Positions 1 through 12,000 of a stretch of DNA of 64,000 bases are shown here, piece by piece. Below the pieces are notes generated by a model. The model saw only the letters and a program-made list of their open reading frames with translations, ran no database searches and was not told the origin of the DNA. Source of the DNA: Aspidiotus rigidus (taxonomy: Eukaryota; Arthropoda; Insecta; Hemiptera; Diaspididae); the NCBI GenBank assembly GCA_035079385.1, contig JAVHKY010000052.1, forward strand, positions 13,454,001 through 13,518,000, written 5' to 3'. The position numbers and the translations under genes were made by a program. The first letter of the stretch is position 1. Each line of letters begins with the position of its first letter.

Positions 1-135
1 AAATATCCCTTTATCAGTGTGCTGTCACGTAGTACTCACGTGTATTCACACCTACTTTATGGCATATTAACCGGGCGATCACCCCTCGAGTTCAATTTAG
101 ATTGACTGATCGTTTTCGTTGTACCGCATAAAATG

Positions 136-701
136 TAGGGCTGGGGACGGATCACAAAAATTTGATTCGAATCGCGGATCTCGGATCATTGGTTTCACAG
201 TGGAATCGGATCGCGAATCAAGAATCGTGCATTGGAAGGAAGTGATCCGGATCACGGAGAAGTATCGCTTTTTTGTGATTCGACGGATCATTAACTGCGG
301 ATCAGAACATTTGATCCGTGATCCGGGAATCACTGACCTGCGAGCGCGGAAAAATGTGTGTCTTCAAATTTTTGAATTCTAATTTCTAAATCCCTGATTT
401 GAAGGGCTGTAAATCACAGATCGCGACTTGGAGAAAAATATCTATCTTGCATGTACAAAAGGCTCATTTCTGCAACTTGAGATTCGTGATATATATCAAT
501 TATTTTCTGTTCGGAAGATCGCTCTAAAGCGAGGAGGAACCGCGATCTTCGCGTGGCAATGCAAATGATTTGGAACAAATTAACCATAAACGAAAAAATG
601 ATCCGAATCAATCACAGATCCTAAAGCGCGGGAAAAATGATCCGATCACGGGTCGCCAATTTTTGATCCGTAATCCGTGATCTGATCAGTGACCATCCGT
701 A
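136..701. mobile_element. hAT-like nonautonomous DNA transposon
   Basis: The left end begins TAGGGCTGGGGACGG and the reverse complement of the right end begins TACGGATGGTCACTG, giving imperfect terminal inverted repeats. The 8 bases before it (128-135, ATAAAATG) and after it (702-709, GTAAAATG) agree at 7 of 8 positions, which fits the 8-bp target duplication of hAT elements. The interior is built of degenerate GATCCG/GATCACGG units on both strands and has no coding frame. This style of interior, made of copies of the terminal motif, is familiar in small hAT elements. The assignment to hAT is inferred from duplication length and terminus only. Confidence 0.55.
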
Positions 702-1072
702 GTAAAATGACCTTGAACGATGCTCGAGTGGAGTGCGATGTCGGCGTGTATGATTCTTAGAAATTCAAGTGTACATTTCTTCTATCACGTTTCAACAGAA
801 TACCCGTTCTGTTGTTTGGGGCCTGCAGACCTGCGACGCAAGAAACCTGTTGCAATCGCTTCCAGTTGATGGGTCGCCTTACTTCAGTCGCCAACGGCAA
901 GGCATAGTAATCCACAGCGCCCTTATGGGCAAGGCTGGAATTTACCTGAAGGTGCGGATTCCAAATTATTGGAAGAATGCACGCACTCAACTTTGAGGAA
1001 GAACTACCTGCACTCGACTTTCTGCAAAAATCTCCTGTCACGGCTTCGGGCGCCCGCCCTTTGAAGAAAAAT

Positions 1073-3319
1073 TTACCCAAACGGCCAATAGGGGATTTGT
1101 CCCGGGCAGCGTTCGGATATCGATTTTTCGGGCGTATACACTCCGTGATGTGGAATGTACGATCCGTCATCGTATTTGTGATAAGCATTCTCTAGAATTC
1201 CTGCTTCAATTTGTTGCTTGAATATGTTATCATAGGCTTGTAATAATTCTGGTTTATGTTTCAGAGTTTTGTACAACGATCTTAATCGACCAATGGAGAT
1301 ACCATAATTACTGGGAAGAGTTTCTGGATTGATTTTCCAAGGCCAGCCGATGTGATAACGATCATCTATAATTTGGATTTTCTCGTAGAATTGTTTCAAT
1401 ACTTGCTCTTCTTCATCGGCCTGCGTTAGGTAAGCATCTTTGATTCCAATAGTATCGAGTGAAACTAGCTGTTCTATCGCGGCTGAGGTGGTGAGTAGGT
1501 AGGATTGCTGTTCAACGTTATTGTCTTGGATTCCCGCTATCATCCAACCAAATAAGCTAGATATTAGGTGAAGATCATCTTCTACTGTAATTTTTGGTTT
1601 GTCTGCTATGAAGGTGAAATAATAATCGCCGCCTATCAATATCGTCGGAGTGAGATTGTTTCCTTCATCAGCAAATTCGATGTGTGAGTACTGCGGATAC
1701 GTCTTCAAAAATTCATTGTGATCGATACTGGTTATATTTGTAGCGATCTCTGGTGTAGTTTGAATACTGATGATTTTTCGCATTCCGGGAATTTCGATCG
1801 AAACTGTTGATGTTCGTAATTTCTTTGGTTCCTTATCCAGAAATCCTTTAACGGGAATATCTATCGTGTTAGATCGGGTCAGCTGGAGTAAATCTGCCAT
1901 TTCATCTTCGATTAAAGTTTTAGGACATCCACCGTCGAATATTATGCGAACATATTTTGAAGAACCTGTTTCTGGATTGCGTATTCGTGTGCAGGCGGTT
2001 AGGTATGTTCCTGTTTGCCCTTGTTTTTTGACTAGGAGGGTTTGAGTGACCGGTTCTGGTGTTTTCAATTCGTTGACATTTTGATCTTCTTTTGCTTTTT
2101 CTCCAAACTTCATCGGACATAAACTGCTGTGGTGCTGCTGTCGGCAGTGATAACATTTCTTTGTTCGACGGCATTTCCCAGCTTCGTGCTTATTCAAGCA
2201 GTTGAAACAATTACCGGTGATTTTTGCCTTCCTCGCTGCAAGCGTTGTGTATGAAGGGCAAAGATCAGAATAATGATCTGCGTGACAAAAAGCGCAATGA
2301 GGTTGCTTTTGTTGTGGATTAAATGATGATGCCGATGCCTTTGTTTCTGATGATACCGGTAATGTAGATCTAGGCTTGAAATTACTTGGAGTCGATGTTG
2401 AATACGTAGGTTTCACTGCTGGATTCTCAAATTTTGATGTTGATGTAGGTATGGATTGAGTGATGTTTGTTGACATAACAGAGTATCGTTCTCTTACTCG
2501 TATTAATTGATTCATTTTCTTGCGAAAGGCCGGTAACGTTAACTCTTGTTCCGTTGAAAGACTGAAAATGATGTTCGTCGGAAATTTTTGGAAGATTATA
2601 TTTTGTAGGTAGAGATTGTTCTCGATTGATTCGCCGTATTGCTCTAATGCTTTCAATATAGCTTCGATTGAATTGAAAGTTTGTCTGAGTTGGAGTGTTT
2701 CCTGCTTCGCTGGTTTAGTGTTATGTATGTCACGATACAATTCAGCAATCAATGTGGTTGGATCGTCAAATTCGTGATCTAAGGTGTCCCAAGCTTTTTT
2801 GTAACTACTTTCCTCGATTGGTAAGTGAGTTATGTAATTTGCCGCTTCGCCAGTTATATAGGTTTGAAGACGTAGAAATCTCTGTTTGTTGTCTAAAGGC
2901 GCGGAATCAAAAATTGCTTTGAATGATTCTTTGAATCTTGGATAAGTCCTCCGTTTCGTTCCATCGAACGATTGCAACTTGAGATGCGGAATTGATAAGT
3001 GAGGTTGGATTATTGTAGGTTGAGGAACTACAGGTACAATATTTTTAGGTGCAGGTTGGAGTTTAAATTGCAGTTGTTCGAGTTTGATTTGGGTAATGAA
3101 AACACTGTCGATTATAGGTACAGCATCTGTAGCAAAACTAGTTTCTTCTTTCTTTTTCCCGCGAAATTGTTCAATTTTTGGTAGGTATTTTTCGAATATC
3201 AGTAAATGAAGTTGTATCTGTTCTAGGTCTGGATCAGAAGATGCGATAAGTTCGTCCGCCGAATTGAGATATTTGGTGATAGTGCTAAGATATCTTTGCA
3301 GCTCGATTTCCAACGCCAT
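1073..3319 (-). pseudogene. BEL/Pao retrotransposon gag-protease, truncated at start of reverse transcriptase
   Basis: The 748-codon frame starts at 3319. Residues about 105-285 look like the DUF1759 Gag region common in BEL/Pao elements. Three zinc-knuckle-like clusters follow (CAFCHADHYSDLC near 342, CFNCLNKHEAGKC near 371, CYHCRQQHHSSLC near 389). An aspartic protease follows, with the catalytic stretch IIFDGGCPKTL near 460 (DGG where DSG/DTG is usual). The N-terminal edge of the reverse transcriptase then appears (HHGVYTPEKS). Similarity stops near base 1130, and the last ~15 codons run into unrelated sequence, so the rest of RT, RNase H, integrase and the 3' LTR are missing. The element is 5'-complete and 3'-truncated. 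Being broken it cannot move alone. Confidence 0.85.
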
Positions 3320-3412
3320 AATGGAATGGATTGGTTATTGAAGATGGAATCGTATACCTGCGTAGAGTAATTGGATTGAATGTGGATTGTGGAAGCGGTT
3401 TACGGATTTACA

Positions 3413-3425
3413 CACTCTGCTACCA
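3413..3425 (-). other. primer binding site of the BEL/Pao element
   Basis: In element orientation the bases directly after the LTR read TGGTAGCAGAGTG. They begin with TGG, the complement of a mature tRNA CCA end, as expected where minus-strand DNA synthesis is primed. I did not identify the tRNA. Confidence 0.5.
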
Positions 3426-3621
3426 TGTCGCGGCAGTGAAGAGAGAAGATTATTTGTAATTGATAAATGGATTATTATTTCACAATAAAATTGGAATACA
3501 TTCAATTCGTCATTATTATTTTATTATTAGGTTAGTCGTTTATTGTGTAGTTCCCGCCCAGTTGACATCATCCGTCAGCTGGTCGGAGTTTAGTGCTGCC
3601 CTCTGTCTCGCATCCGCGACA
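3426..3621 (-). repeat. 5' LTR of the BEL/Pao element
   Basis: The segment starts TGTCGCGG and ends CCGCGACA on the plus strand, a perfect 8-bp terminal inverted repeat of TG...CA type, and is 196 bp long. It lies just upstream (in element orientation) of the Gag frame and abuts a primer-binding-like sequence. AATAAA-type signals are visible in element orientation. 196 bp is short for this family. The second LTR is not in the window, so the limits rest on the inverted ends and the adjoining primer site. Confidence 0.6.
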
Positions 3622-3828
3622 AAAAATATGCAATCTGCTCGCCGAATTTCCTTCATTTTTGATTACTTTTGTTTTACTCGCAATTTCCCATGAGGAATAA
3701 TGGTGTTTCACAAATTAATTAATCTTCCTAATATCCTGTCATTAATGATAGTAATAGAGAGGCAGAAATAGTAGTACTCTAACAGGCGTGATAGATGGCG
3801 CTGCTCAGGTAAACTCATGTATTGTAAC

Positions 3829-4290
3829 CACGGTATAAGATGAAGAGGTAATGACACAACGCTAAAATCGTGTCCGCAGTTTTGAAGTTGTACGTACAAA
3901 CTTCCGCTAGGTTTGCAGCGAACACTCAGGCTGTTTCCCTGTTCCTTCTACACCCCACCTGCGCCGAGACGGTACCGTTGGTACCCTAGTATTGATGAAA
4001 TTTCCAAGGATTATAAAAAATCCAAGAATTTACTTAGAAGGGTGATTCTTTCAAAATTTTATAGAGTATATTAAATGGTATTTTTATGCCAAATATGAAA
4101 TGCATCGGCTGATTCCTGATCCTGCAATAAATTTTTGAAAGTACCGGCGTTCCCATAAGACTCTGTACATTACCCATCACTTTCATCACGAGCGCTGCGC
4201 TCGGGATGTTCAGAACTACTTCAAAATCACGGACAGCGTTTACCACAGTCAGAATACGTTCGTGTCACTACCTCTTCATCTTATACCGTG
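3829..4290. mobile_element. hAT-like MITE with 8-bp target duplication
   Basis: Left end CACGGTATAAGATGAAGAGG and its near-perfect inverse at the right end form a ~30-bp terminal inverted repeat. The flanks carry an exact 8-bp duplication ATTGTAAC (3821-3828 and 4291-4298). No coding capacity. A second, diverged copy begins at 49221 with the same terminus and a shared internal stretch AGGTTTGCAGCGA. The 8-bp duplication points to hAT; P elements also make 8-bp duplications and cannot be excluded. Confidence 0.75.
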
Positions 4291-4298
4291 ATTGTAAC

Positions 4299-6028
4299 TT
4301 GTAACTTCAATTGTTATGATTGAAAACGACTACAGAGAGTCGAGGATGTTAAATCTAAACTCATACTACAGTCGAAGTCTATTCAAAATAAGATGTATGA
4401 CCTTGAGACTTGAAAAAATTTTGAAATCCTGATCCCTACCCTGATTTCAAAATTTATGTGCATCCGTCTGTCTGTCCGTGACTTGAATGTGTGCGTGCGC
4501 GTGCAAATGTGTTGACCTATGCAATGAACTACTGATATACTAGGCTTATAATTAGCTTTACACTAGCTCTAAATTAGACTTATACTAGACAAAGAAGGGG
4601 GCGAACGAGCGGAACAGGCTACTAGCTTCAAATATTCTAAACTAGACTAGACTTATTCAGGCATGGCAAACGAAAAATATTTCGTTTTCTTGTACGTTAT
4701 CAATATTTTTAGGGGTTTTCACTGTTTTTGTTATTGTTTTGTTACAGCGTAGATTTTTCGTTTGTTTTGTTTTTTTTTTTTAATTTTATTAGGTACAATA
4801 ATTCGATTATCAAAATAAATATCGTTTGTAACGTTATTTTAGACGATATGGGTGTCAAATTATAGGTAATTGCACGCGCAACTTATTGCCCAATTGCTCA
4901 CTATATTTTTTGGAAGTAATAGGTTTTGTTCAATCGATCATTTTTCTGAGACGAGCATTAGGCAAACGGTCAAATAAAAATAAATGTTATATATCAATTC
5001 GGCACATTGTTGCGCTTTTTCCGTAGAAGGCTTAGACCATAACCCACTATCTCGATGAAGACGTGCCTGTATTAGGAAACTATCATTACCATTGTTTTTC
5101 TCGTCGAAAATTCATGTTTGGTTTTATTATTGTTTGAAAAGAAAACGATTTTTCTCGATCGGTGATTTGTAAATACGTTCATTCTATTCATTCTACTTTG
5201 TAGGGCAGCTCTAGCGCCTTATTCCCATCCCATCATTGATAAGATGTAATCAGTGCTCCCACTTGAGAAAACGTGTGACAGAATTGAGAAAATTCGATAC
5301 ATGTCATTTACAAGCAGATTTAAGACAAGGAAACAGTGAGGAATATTATATGATGTATATTTCTATTCTGTCAGTCCGCAGAGGTCTAGAAATCACCATA
5401 ATGGAAAATCAAGTAATTTGAGCAAGAGTGGAGCGTTTTTTAGGTTAAACATTTAAGTGGAAAAACTTGGTACATAAAAAGCAAGAATATAATCCTTCAA
5501 TTTTTATTCAATTTGTTTGATAATTATGTAGTATGCTGAGGAAGACCTATACAAAATGTTGATGTCGAGAAAAGAAAACTAATTTCATCACCAAAGTGTT
5601 TATTATTTGCTTCTAAGTAATCGATTTTCAGCCTTTTTCAAGCTTTGAAACAAAATTCTAAAATACTGAGAAGAGATCCCAAAAAACGGCCAACGCCATC
5701 GTGTTCAGTGTAAAAAGTACTCTTAGTAACACCTTTGCCTGTTCATAAGGATGAAAATATTAATCGCTTCGACAAAATAAAAATATTTTGCAAATTTTAA
5801 GGAGAAAAAAAAATACAAGAATCAAAGCAATATGAGAGGCCCGCCTCTAAGCTAGTTTGTAACAGAAAATTGTTCACAATTAATAATCAACCGCTTAGAA
5901 TATTTACCAAATATACAAGCCATTCCATTCATACATAATCATCCTCAAGATAAGAATCACAAATCTTGAAAAATTATAATTATAAATTATTATTAAAATA
6001 TAAAACTGTATCACCATAATTATCACAC
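4299..6028. other. intergenic, no gene recognised
   Basis: AT-rich sequence with homopolymer runs and a short simple-repeat patch (CTGTCTGTCC near 4470). No frame with domain similarity and no clear inverted-repeat element was seen. Confidence 0.5.
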
Positions 6029-6034
6029 TTTATT
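6029..6034 (-). promoter_or_regulatory. polyadenylation signal of DEPDC5
   Basis: AATAAA on the minus strand, 24 bases past the DEPDC5 stop codon (6059-6061). Close for a cleavage signal but plausible in a compact 3' UTR. Confidence 0.45.
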
Positions 6035-6058
6035 TGTTGAAAATTGGAAATTCAGAAA

Positions 6059-9000
6059 CTACAGTCCACAATCACATTTCTGCGAAAAAAACTTATCCCA
6101 AAAATGATACAATCTATTTTCGTTATTTGAACAGAATTTTTGAAAATCCATCAATAATTTATCTTGAAAAGCTTCGTCGTTTATGGCTACATTTGAAAAT
6201 TTCCATCTTTTACCAATCATGTGATTCCAGGACCATAAGTAACCAATCTGGAAAATGCGAAGGTTAAGTATGTACATGTATATTTGTTTACCTTGATTTG
6301 CGCAATTGTTAAATGAGCGTAATAAGCAGGACTTGATACTGAAGTGCGTATTTTGTAAAGAATGGTGAAAAAGTAAGAAAAAGAGTGTAAATACTGTATA
6401 TATTTTTTGGTGAGTAAAATATGTCCCGCTGTTTAAATTGTAGCATGTATTGGAAACGTACTAAGATTATTAGGTGTTCATCGGTCACGTCAGTGTGAAG
6501 GGAATATCTATAGATAGTCGCGAGATTTCTCGTTCTTGAAAAGAAACTAGAAAGGAAGGATAGGTTTTACGACAAACACATGTGCCTAGGTTCAGCCGAG
6601 CTGATTGCACTTTCGACGTTTACCATTGTAATTGAGCGATGATTATGTCGTTCTACAGTCAACGATCATTAACGCATGTAAAAAAAATCCTATATCGGAT
6701 CATAAGAAATAGGCTGGTGCGGGTAGCCGGGTCCAGGAACGCGACCGGACGAAACTACGCGCGATCGACAAAGGTAGGTTTCAAACTACTCTGTTTATTA
6801 GTAAATCAGTTCGGTGGAATGTGTCGATATATTTCTATTGCGTCGAAGTTTTGTTGATTGTTGTTATCGGTAGTTATTGTGGTTGTGTTTGACTCTTATT
6901 GTGGATATTATACATATCGAACTTTTGATATTGTATTGGTGAGTGATTCGCTGAGTATATTTGTAATTTACATTCGTCTGTCATCAGTTAGGGATACTTC
7001 AATATAAGATTATCATAGTGTTATGTCTTGCGGTACGCACAGAAGAAGGAATCAGTAGAGGCAGATGGCAAATGGGATTTGTGGTTAACACTGAGTGCGG
7101 CTCAAGGTGGCCTACTGCTGTATTGTTTGCTGACGTCTGGTGTTCTAGGTGACAGCGGTGGGAAGGCTTATCGTCAATTCAGGGCGGTCCTGGAGTGGCC
7201 ATTAAGGATAGGACCTGGATAGTTAGCCGAGACCCGAGGAAGCCGATGGACTGAGCTGATCTAAGGGTAGAATAGGTAATGCGAGTCTTGTCAGTGGTCA
7301 GGAGAACAGTCTGTTCCCCCTATGAGCACTGGAGCTGCATCCTCCAGTGGAAGCCCGAGCAGGGGCTGGGACCCTTGAGGTCAAAAGACCATGAGATGGA
7401 CTTCATGGCAGGGACAGGGCGTCATCACAGGGTCTCTTGTAATGGGGCTTGTGCGGTGATTGGCATGGGCTAGTCCGGTTAAGTGGTACCGGCTGAGTTA
7501 GGTGCCAGGGGCCTTGTCGCACAAATCCGAGGCTGGAGTTGGCCGCCCCAGATAAGGTGGTAGTGGACTCGGTTCTGCCCCACTAAAGTGGACACTGCGG
7601 GGCAATCGTAGGAATTGCTGAACCTGTAGCCATCAGGCTGTTATTGAGCGGCTGATGGGGACTCGACATTACATAGTTAGTAAAGGGGAAATGATCAGAA
7701 AGTTCTACCAGTGTGACAACTGGGGCAAGGCCCTGTGTTGGTGTCAAGATGAGAGAATAAGTGAAGGTTTGGTCAATTCCCCGCAATGTTTGAAGGAACA
7801 GTCTATGGCAAATGACGTGCGTGACCGCAAGTTAGGTAGGTCGCATAGGCCTAAGTTGCAGGTATACTCAAGCGAGTTTTAGAAAACTTTTACAGGAAGT
7901 TCAATGGAAAGGCGGAGTTGGCTCAGCAGAGAGATTTTTCAAGATCAGACTGACGTAAGTGGCTCTTTCGTGTACGTTAGGTAGTATTCTCGATGGGGCA
8001 GGCGCTCCGGCATTTTATTAGGGTTACAGTAGGTACCTATGGATTCCGTCCATGGTTTTGGGAGAGGCAAAAAAAGGTGAAATCATCAATTGTCATAATA
8101 CTATAAGTAGGTATCAGCAAGTTGAGAATGTTCTTAATTGGCATTACTATTCAAGAACTTGAACATTTTTCTAGGGGAGAGATTTGAGGTGTTTAATATT
8201 GAATTTTTATCTAATACATACAAAACCTAGACCTACAATCTTTGGAGAAGAAAAAAATGTATGCGTTATATTAGAGCCCTATAATAATGAGTGAGGATAT
8301 GTATCACCATATTTAGTCGTTACGTCAGCGTTATTATTAATCCTTGCAGTTTCCTAATAGGGTGAGAAATTAATACAATTGCTAAAACTATTTTGTACAT
8401 CATTTAAAAGCACTATTTTTTGCATTTTACTTTGGTATTGATACCTATATTCTAAAACGAATTCTAGCAGTTCTCTTATAATTTTCAAATCGTGGTAAAC
8501 TGTTATCAGTCATTGAAATAGGGAAGTTTAAAGATGAATAATGACGTTATGACTAAATATGGCTGCACATGTCTTCACTCGTTATTATAGGGCTCTAGTT
8601 ATATGTGCTAAAATATGAAAATGGTATTTGTAATAATGACAACCTAAGTTTAATTCTCGCAGTGAGCGATCTGGCTTAGGGAGATGCTGAAGTGAGCACC
8701 ACAATATTCTCATGAGCCTGTTATATCAGTATACTAGTGTACTTAGCTCTCCATTTTCTACTTTAAATGCTACCCTCTTGATCAATACGTCTTTCAGATT
8801 TTAGGTTTACCTGTGTCGTTTTTTGCTTTGGATGCTCCTTCTATGTAAGTTTGGAGTCTAAGTGTATTGGTATATGCCAATTGCAATCAAATAGGCAAAT
8901 TACACAGAGAGCACCAAGGCATATCATTACACCTCAAGTGCAGATTTACCCTATTGACCTAAACTTAGAACTTGTTGATAAGATATTCAAAGGCTGACCC

Positions 9001-12000
9001 TGAAACACAAACATTGACCACTAAAGCATTCCAACTCCAAGACTATATAATTCCTAGATGTCCGACAAGACTTCTAGAAACTAAACAGAAGATAACCTCA
9101 TGTGCTAGTGTAGGAATAGAACTATTTTATCCAAGTAATTGAAAGCTGGTCAATGGACCGTAACCTCGTTCAAATCAATTGCAATAAAAAATTGAGTTAA
9201 TTTGAAAAAATATGAGTAGAAAGTAAAGAGTATGGTCAACAGTGAAAGGATTGTCAGTAGTTTCAATAACTTGTTTGAACAAGTCAACAAAAACCTTGAA
9301 TGAACAGAAGACCGCCAGACAATCCTCTTCTTAGAAAATCATTATGCTTGAAAGATTGATTCAATTGGATTGAAATACCTAATAAAATGGAATATGGATG
9401 GATAGATGAGAAGTCGATATGATACAATATTTCAAAGTGGAAGTTGATGACAACCAATCAAAACCTAGGTAACAAAATCAAATAGTTGGTGTGTAAGATA
9501 ATTTTCAAGATTTTGCAATTTGCCCAATTTTTAACAACTTCTGATTACAAAGTAGAATGTTTGTCTGTCTGTCTGTATAAATGTCCATAACTTTTCAAAA
9601 CTTTCATCTATCAACTTGGATTTTTTATTTCTATTTGGGTCAGGTTTTTAAATGAATTTTGACGTTCCGGCTCCCGCAGGATGGGGTAATAGGCGAAAAA
9701 ATTGGGGGGAGGGAAGAGCATTACTGGCATAAGAAAACTGCTTCTCGCTGTACACTTTGTTCCAAACGTTTAAACGCGTCGAGCGCTGCAGTTCTAAAAA
9801 TTCCATTACCGTGATAACTCGAGTTTTACTCATTTTTATGAGACATTGGAAATGAACACAAATTGTAGCTCCTGTAATTCCCTTTCAAAAGAGTCTGATC
9901 TCAGATTTTTAGGAGGATAGAACTATCATTTTGTATTTCGGCTGATGTGTATTAGACATCTTTATGTTCGCACAAAGCAAAGAGAGAATAATGGAACCGG
10001 TTGCTCAAGATAAGTCCAGAAAACTTATCCAAATTTTACAAATTTTTTGTGAAAAACTGAAGTGAATAAAAATTGCAATCCCTGTAATTTCGTTTGGAAT
10101 GAATTCAATTTTTGATTTTGAAAGGAAATTTCTGTATAAAATAGGTAATTTTTTGAAAACTTGCAAAATTTGATACTACTGAAGTTCACCAATTTGACAA
10201 CTTTACTACCGGGTCCGTGGGTTTGGTGATTATGTAAATTCGGCGTAACATGTGCACCTGTAGACGCACGCACCACAGGCGCCAAGTATTTGTTGCTTAT
10301 AATGTGTACATAATGTATATTTTCCCAAATGAACATTAGAGAATGAAATTATTGGATGAATGTAAAAAGTTTGATATAATTACTCACCTGATTATCAGTC
10401 TCATTTTTCTTTCCCTGTTCTAAGAGAAGTTTCCTTACATAATTCTGATATGGGCTGATGATTGATTCAAATTTAATCTTGCCTTTGTTCTTCACATACT
10501 CTTCCACTAGGCATTCACTAACCTCTTGTTGATTGACCCATATTTTTTTCATTGGTAAAGTGATTAACAAGAATATATTTCCTGAAATAGTGTGGCAAGC
10601 AGTATATAGGTCAGATTTTGAGGGTAAGAGTAAACCAAAATGAAAGCTAAATTTTGTAAAATAAAAATCACAGATAGAGTTTGGTTCCGGACCAAAAAGA
10701 AAAGGGTGCGATAGTTGGAGGGCCATAAGGAAGTATTGGGGGACAGAACAACGCTCTAACGGCTGCTTTGAGCAGGATGAGGTACCAGGTGTTGCCAGGG
10801 AGATAGAGTTTGGTCCCAAATCAACAAAAGAAGGTGGTGTATAACGCTTAGAGCCAGTGCGCCGAGTCCAGGGGGAAAAAAAGAGGGAGAGTTACACGTA
10901 AAATTCCAAGGTCCCTTTATATCTTGATTTTATCTTCAATTTGCACCAAATACAAAGTCTATACAACTTTTTCGAGCCAAGTTATGGACAAAAATGTTCC
11001 AAAAATTGACCAATTTGCCAAAATTCTTGAAAATTAAAAATCGTTTGCACTTTCATATTTAATTTGATTTGAAAATAAAATTTAACGCTGATTCCAAAAA
11101 CAATATCTGAATAATCCTATGAACCTTGAAATTGGAGAAATTTTCAATTTCTACTTTGGGAAATCCTCGCAAAGTGGTCAATTTTAGGCATATTATTTTG
11201 GACCTAACTCGGCTCAGAAAAGATAAAATTGAGATACAAATTTCGTACATTTAAACTATACATCTAACAGGAGGAGGGTAGTTAGTAGATGACAATACAA
11301 GCGAGGCGACTGCTCTCTAACCGCTTGCGGGCAGTGAGGTACTTGTTCTCGTCGTTGGTATTTGAGAATTTAAGCGAGAACGTTTGATCTCCTTGTAGCT
11401 GAGCGGTTAGAGCAATCGCCCGGCAAGCGAAAGGTCTCGGGTTCGGATCCCGACGAGGTGACCAAATTTTTCGCTTGTATTCTCATCTATACTAACTACC
11501 CCCCTCCTGAGATATTTCTCGCACGTTTAAAATCATTGTCTTTCGTTGTACATCTAACATTTCCCGTTTTTGAGCTAGAACAAATTTAGTCCAAATCTTT
11601 ATTTAACTGTAAACATCTTTTTGGAGGACCCTGTATATAATATTACGACGAATGATGTAAATTTTATTTTAACTCAATCAAATCAGCCAGTGAGCAGGGT
11701 AACATAAGAGTGGACGTCGCATCGTCCAAAATAGATTTGATTGACGTGGTATTCTCTCGTGAGACAGATTTGTACCCATGTTCTACCTTTCATACATACA
11801 AAGAACTAAGCACCCACCTCGAATCATTCGCTTCTCATTGCCCTCTACTTATCGCAAAATAGCAGGATATAAGTGGAATAAAATACAATTATCTCCTATG
11901 TACGGGACACGCACATAATATACAGTTTGGTCCTTGTGCAGTGGTACACAAACAGTTTGTTTATCTACAAAACAGACCAAAGTAACTTTTCATATTTGTA

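Noticed and set aside
757..1188. 143-codon minus-strand frame after the BEL/Pao fragment
   Set aside because: Only a few residues overlap the truncated RT edge in another frame. The rest has no integrase, RNase H or envelope motif.
7028..7882. Three plus-strand frames in the GC-rich island
   Set aside because: They are in different phases, lack domains and lack good splice links. The length follows from high GC content.
11389..11461. Functional tRNA-Ala(GGC)
   Set aside because: C33, an acceptor mismatch, encoded CCA and placement inside a palindrome argue against a working gene.
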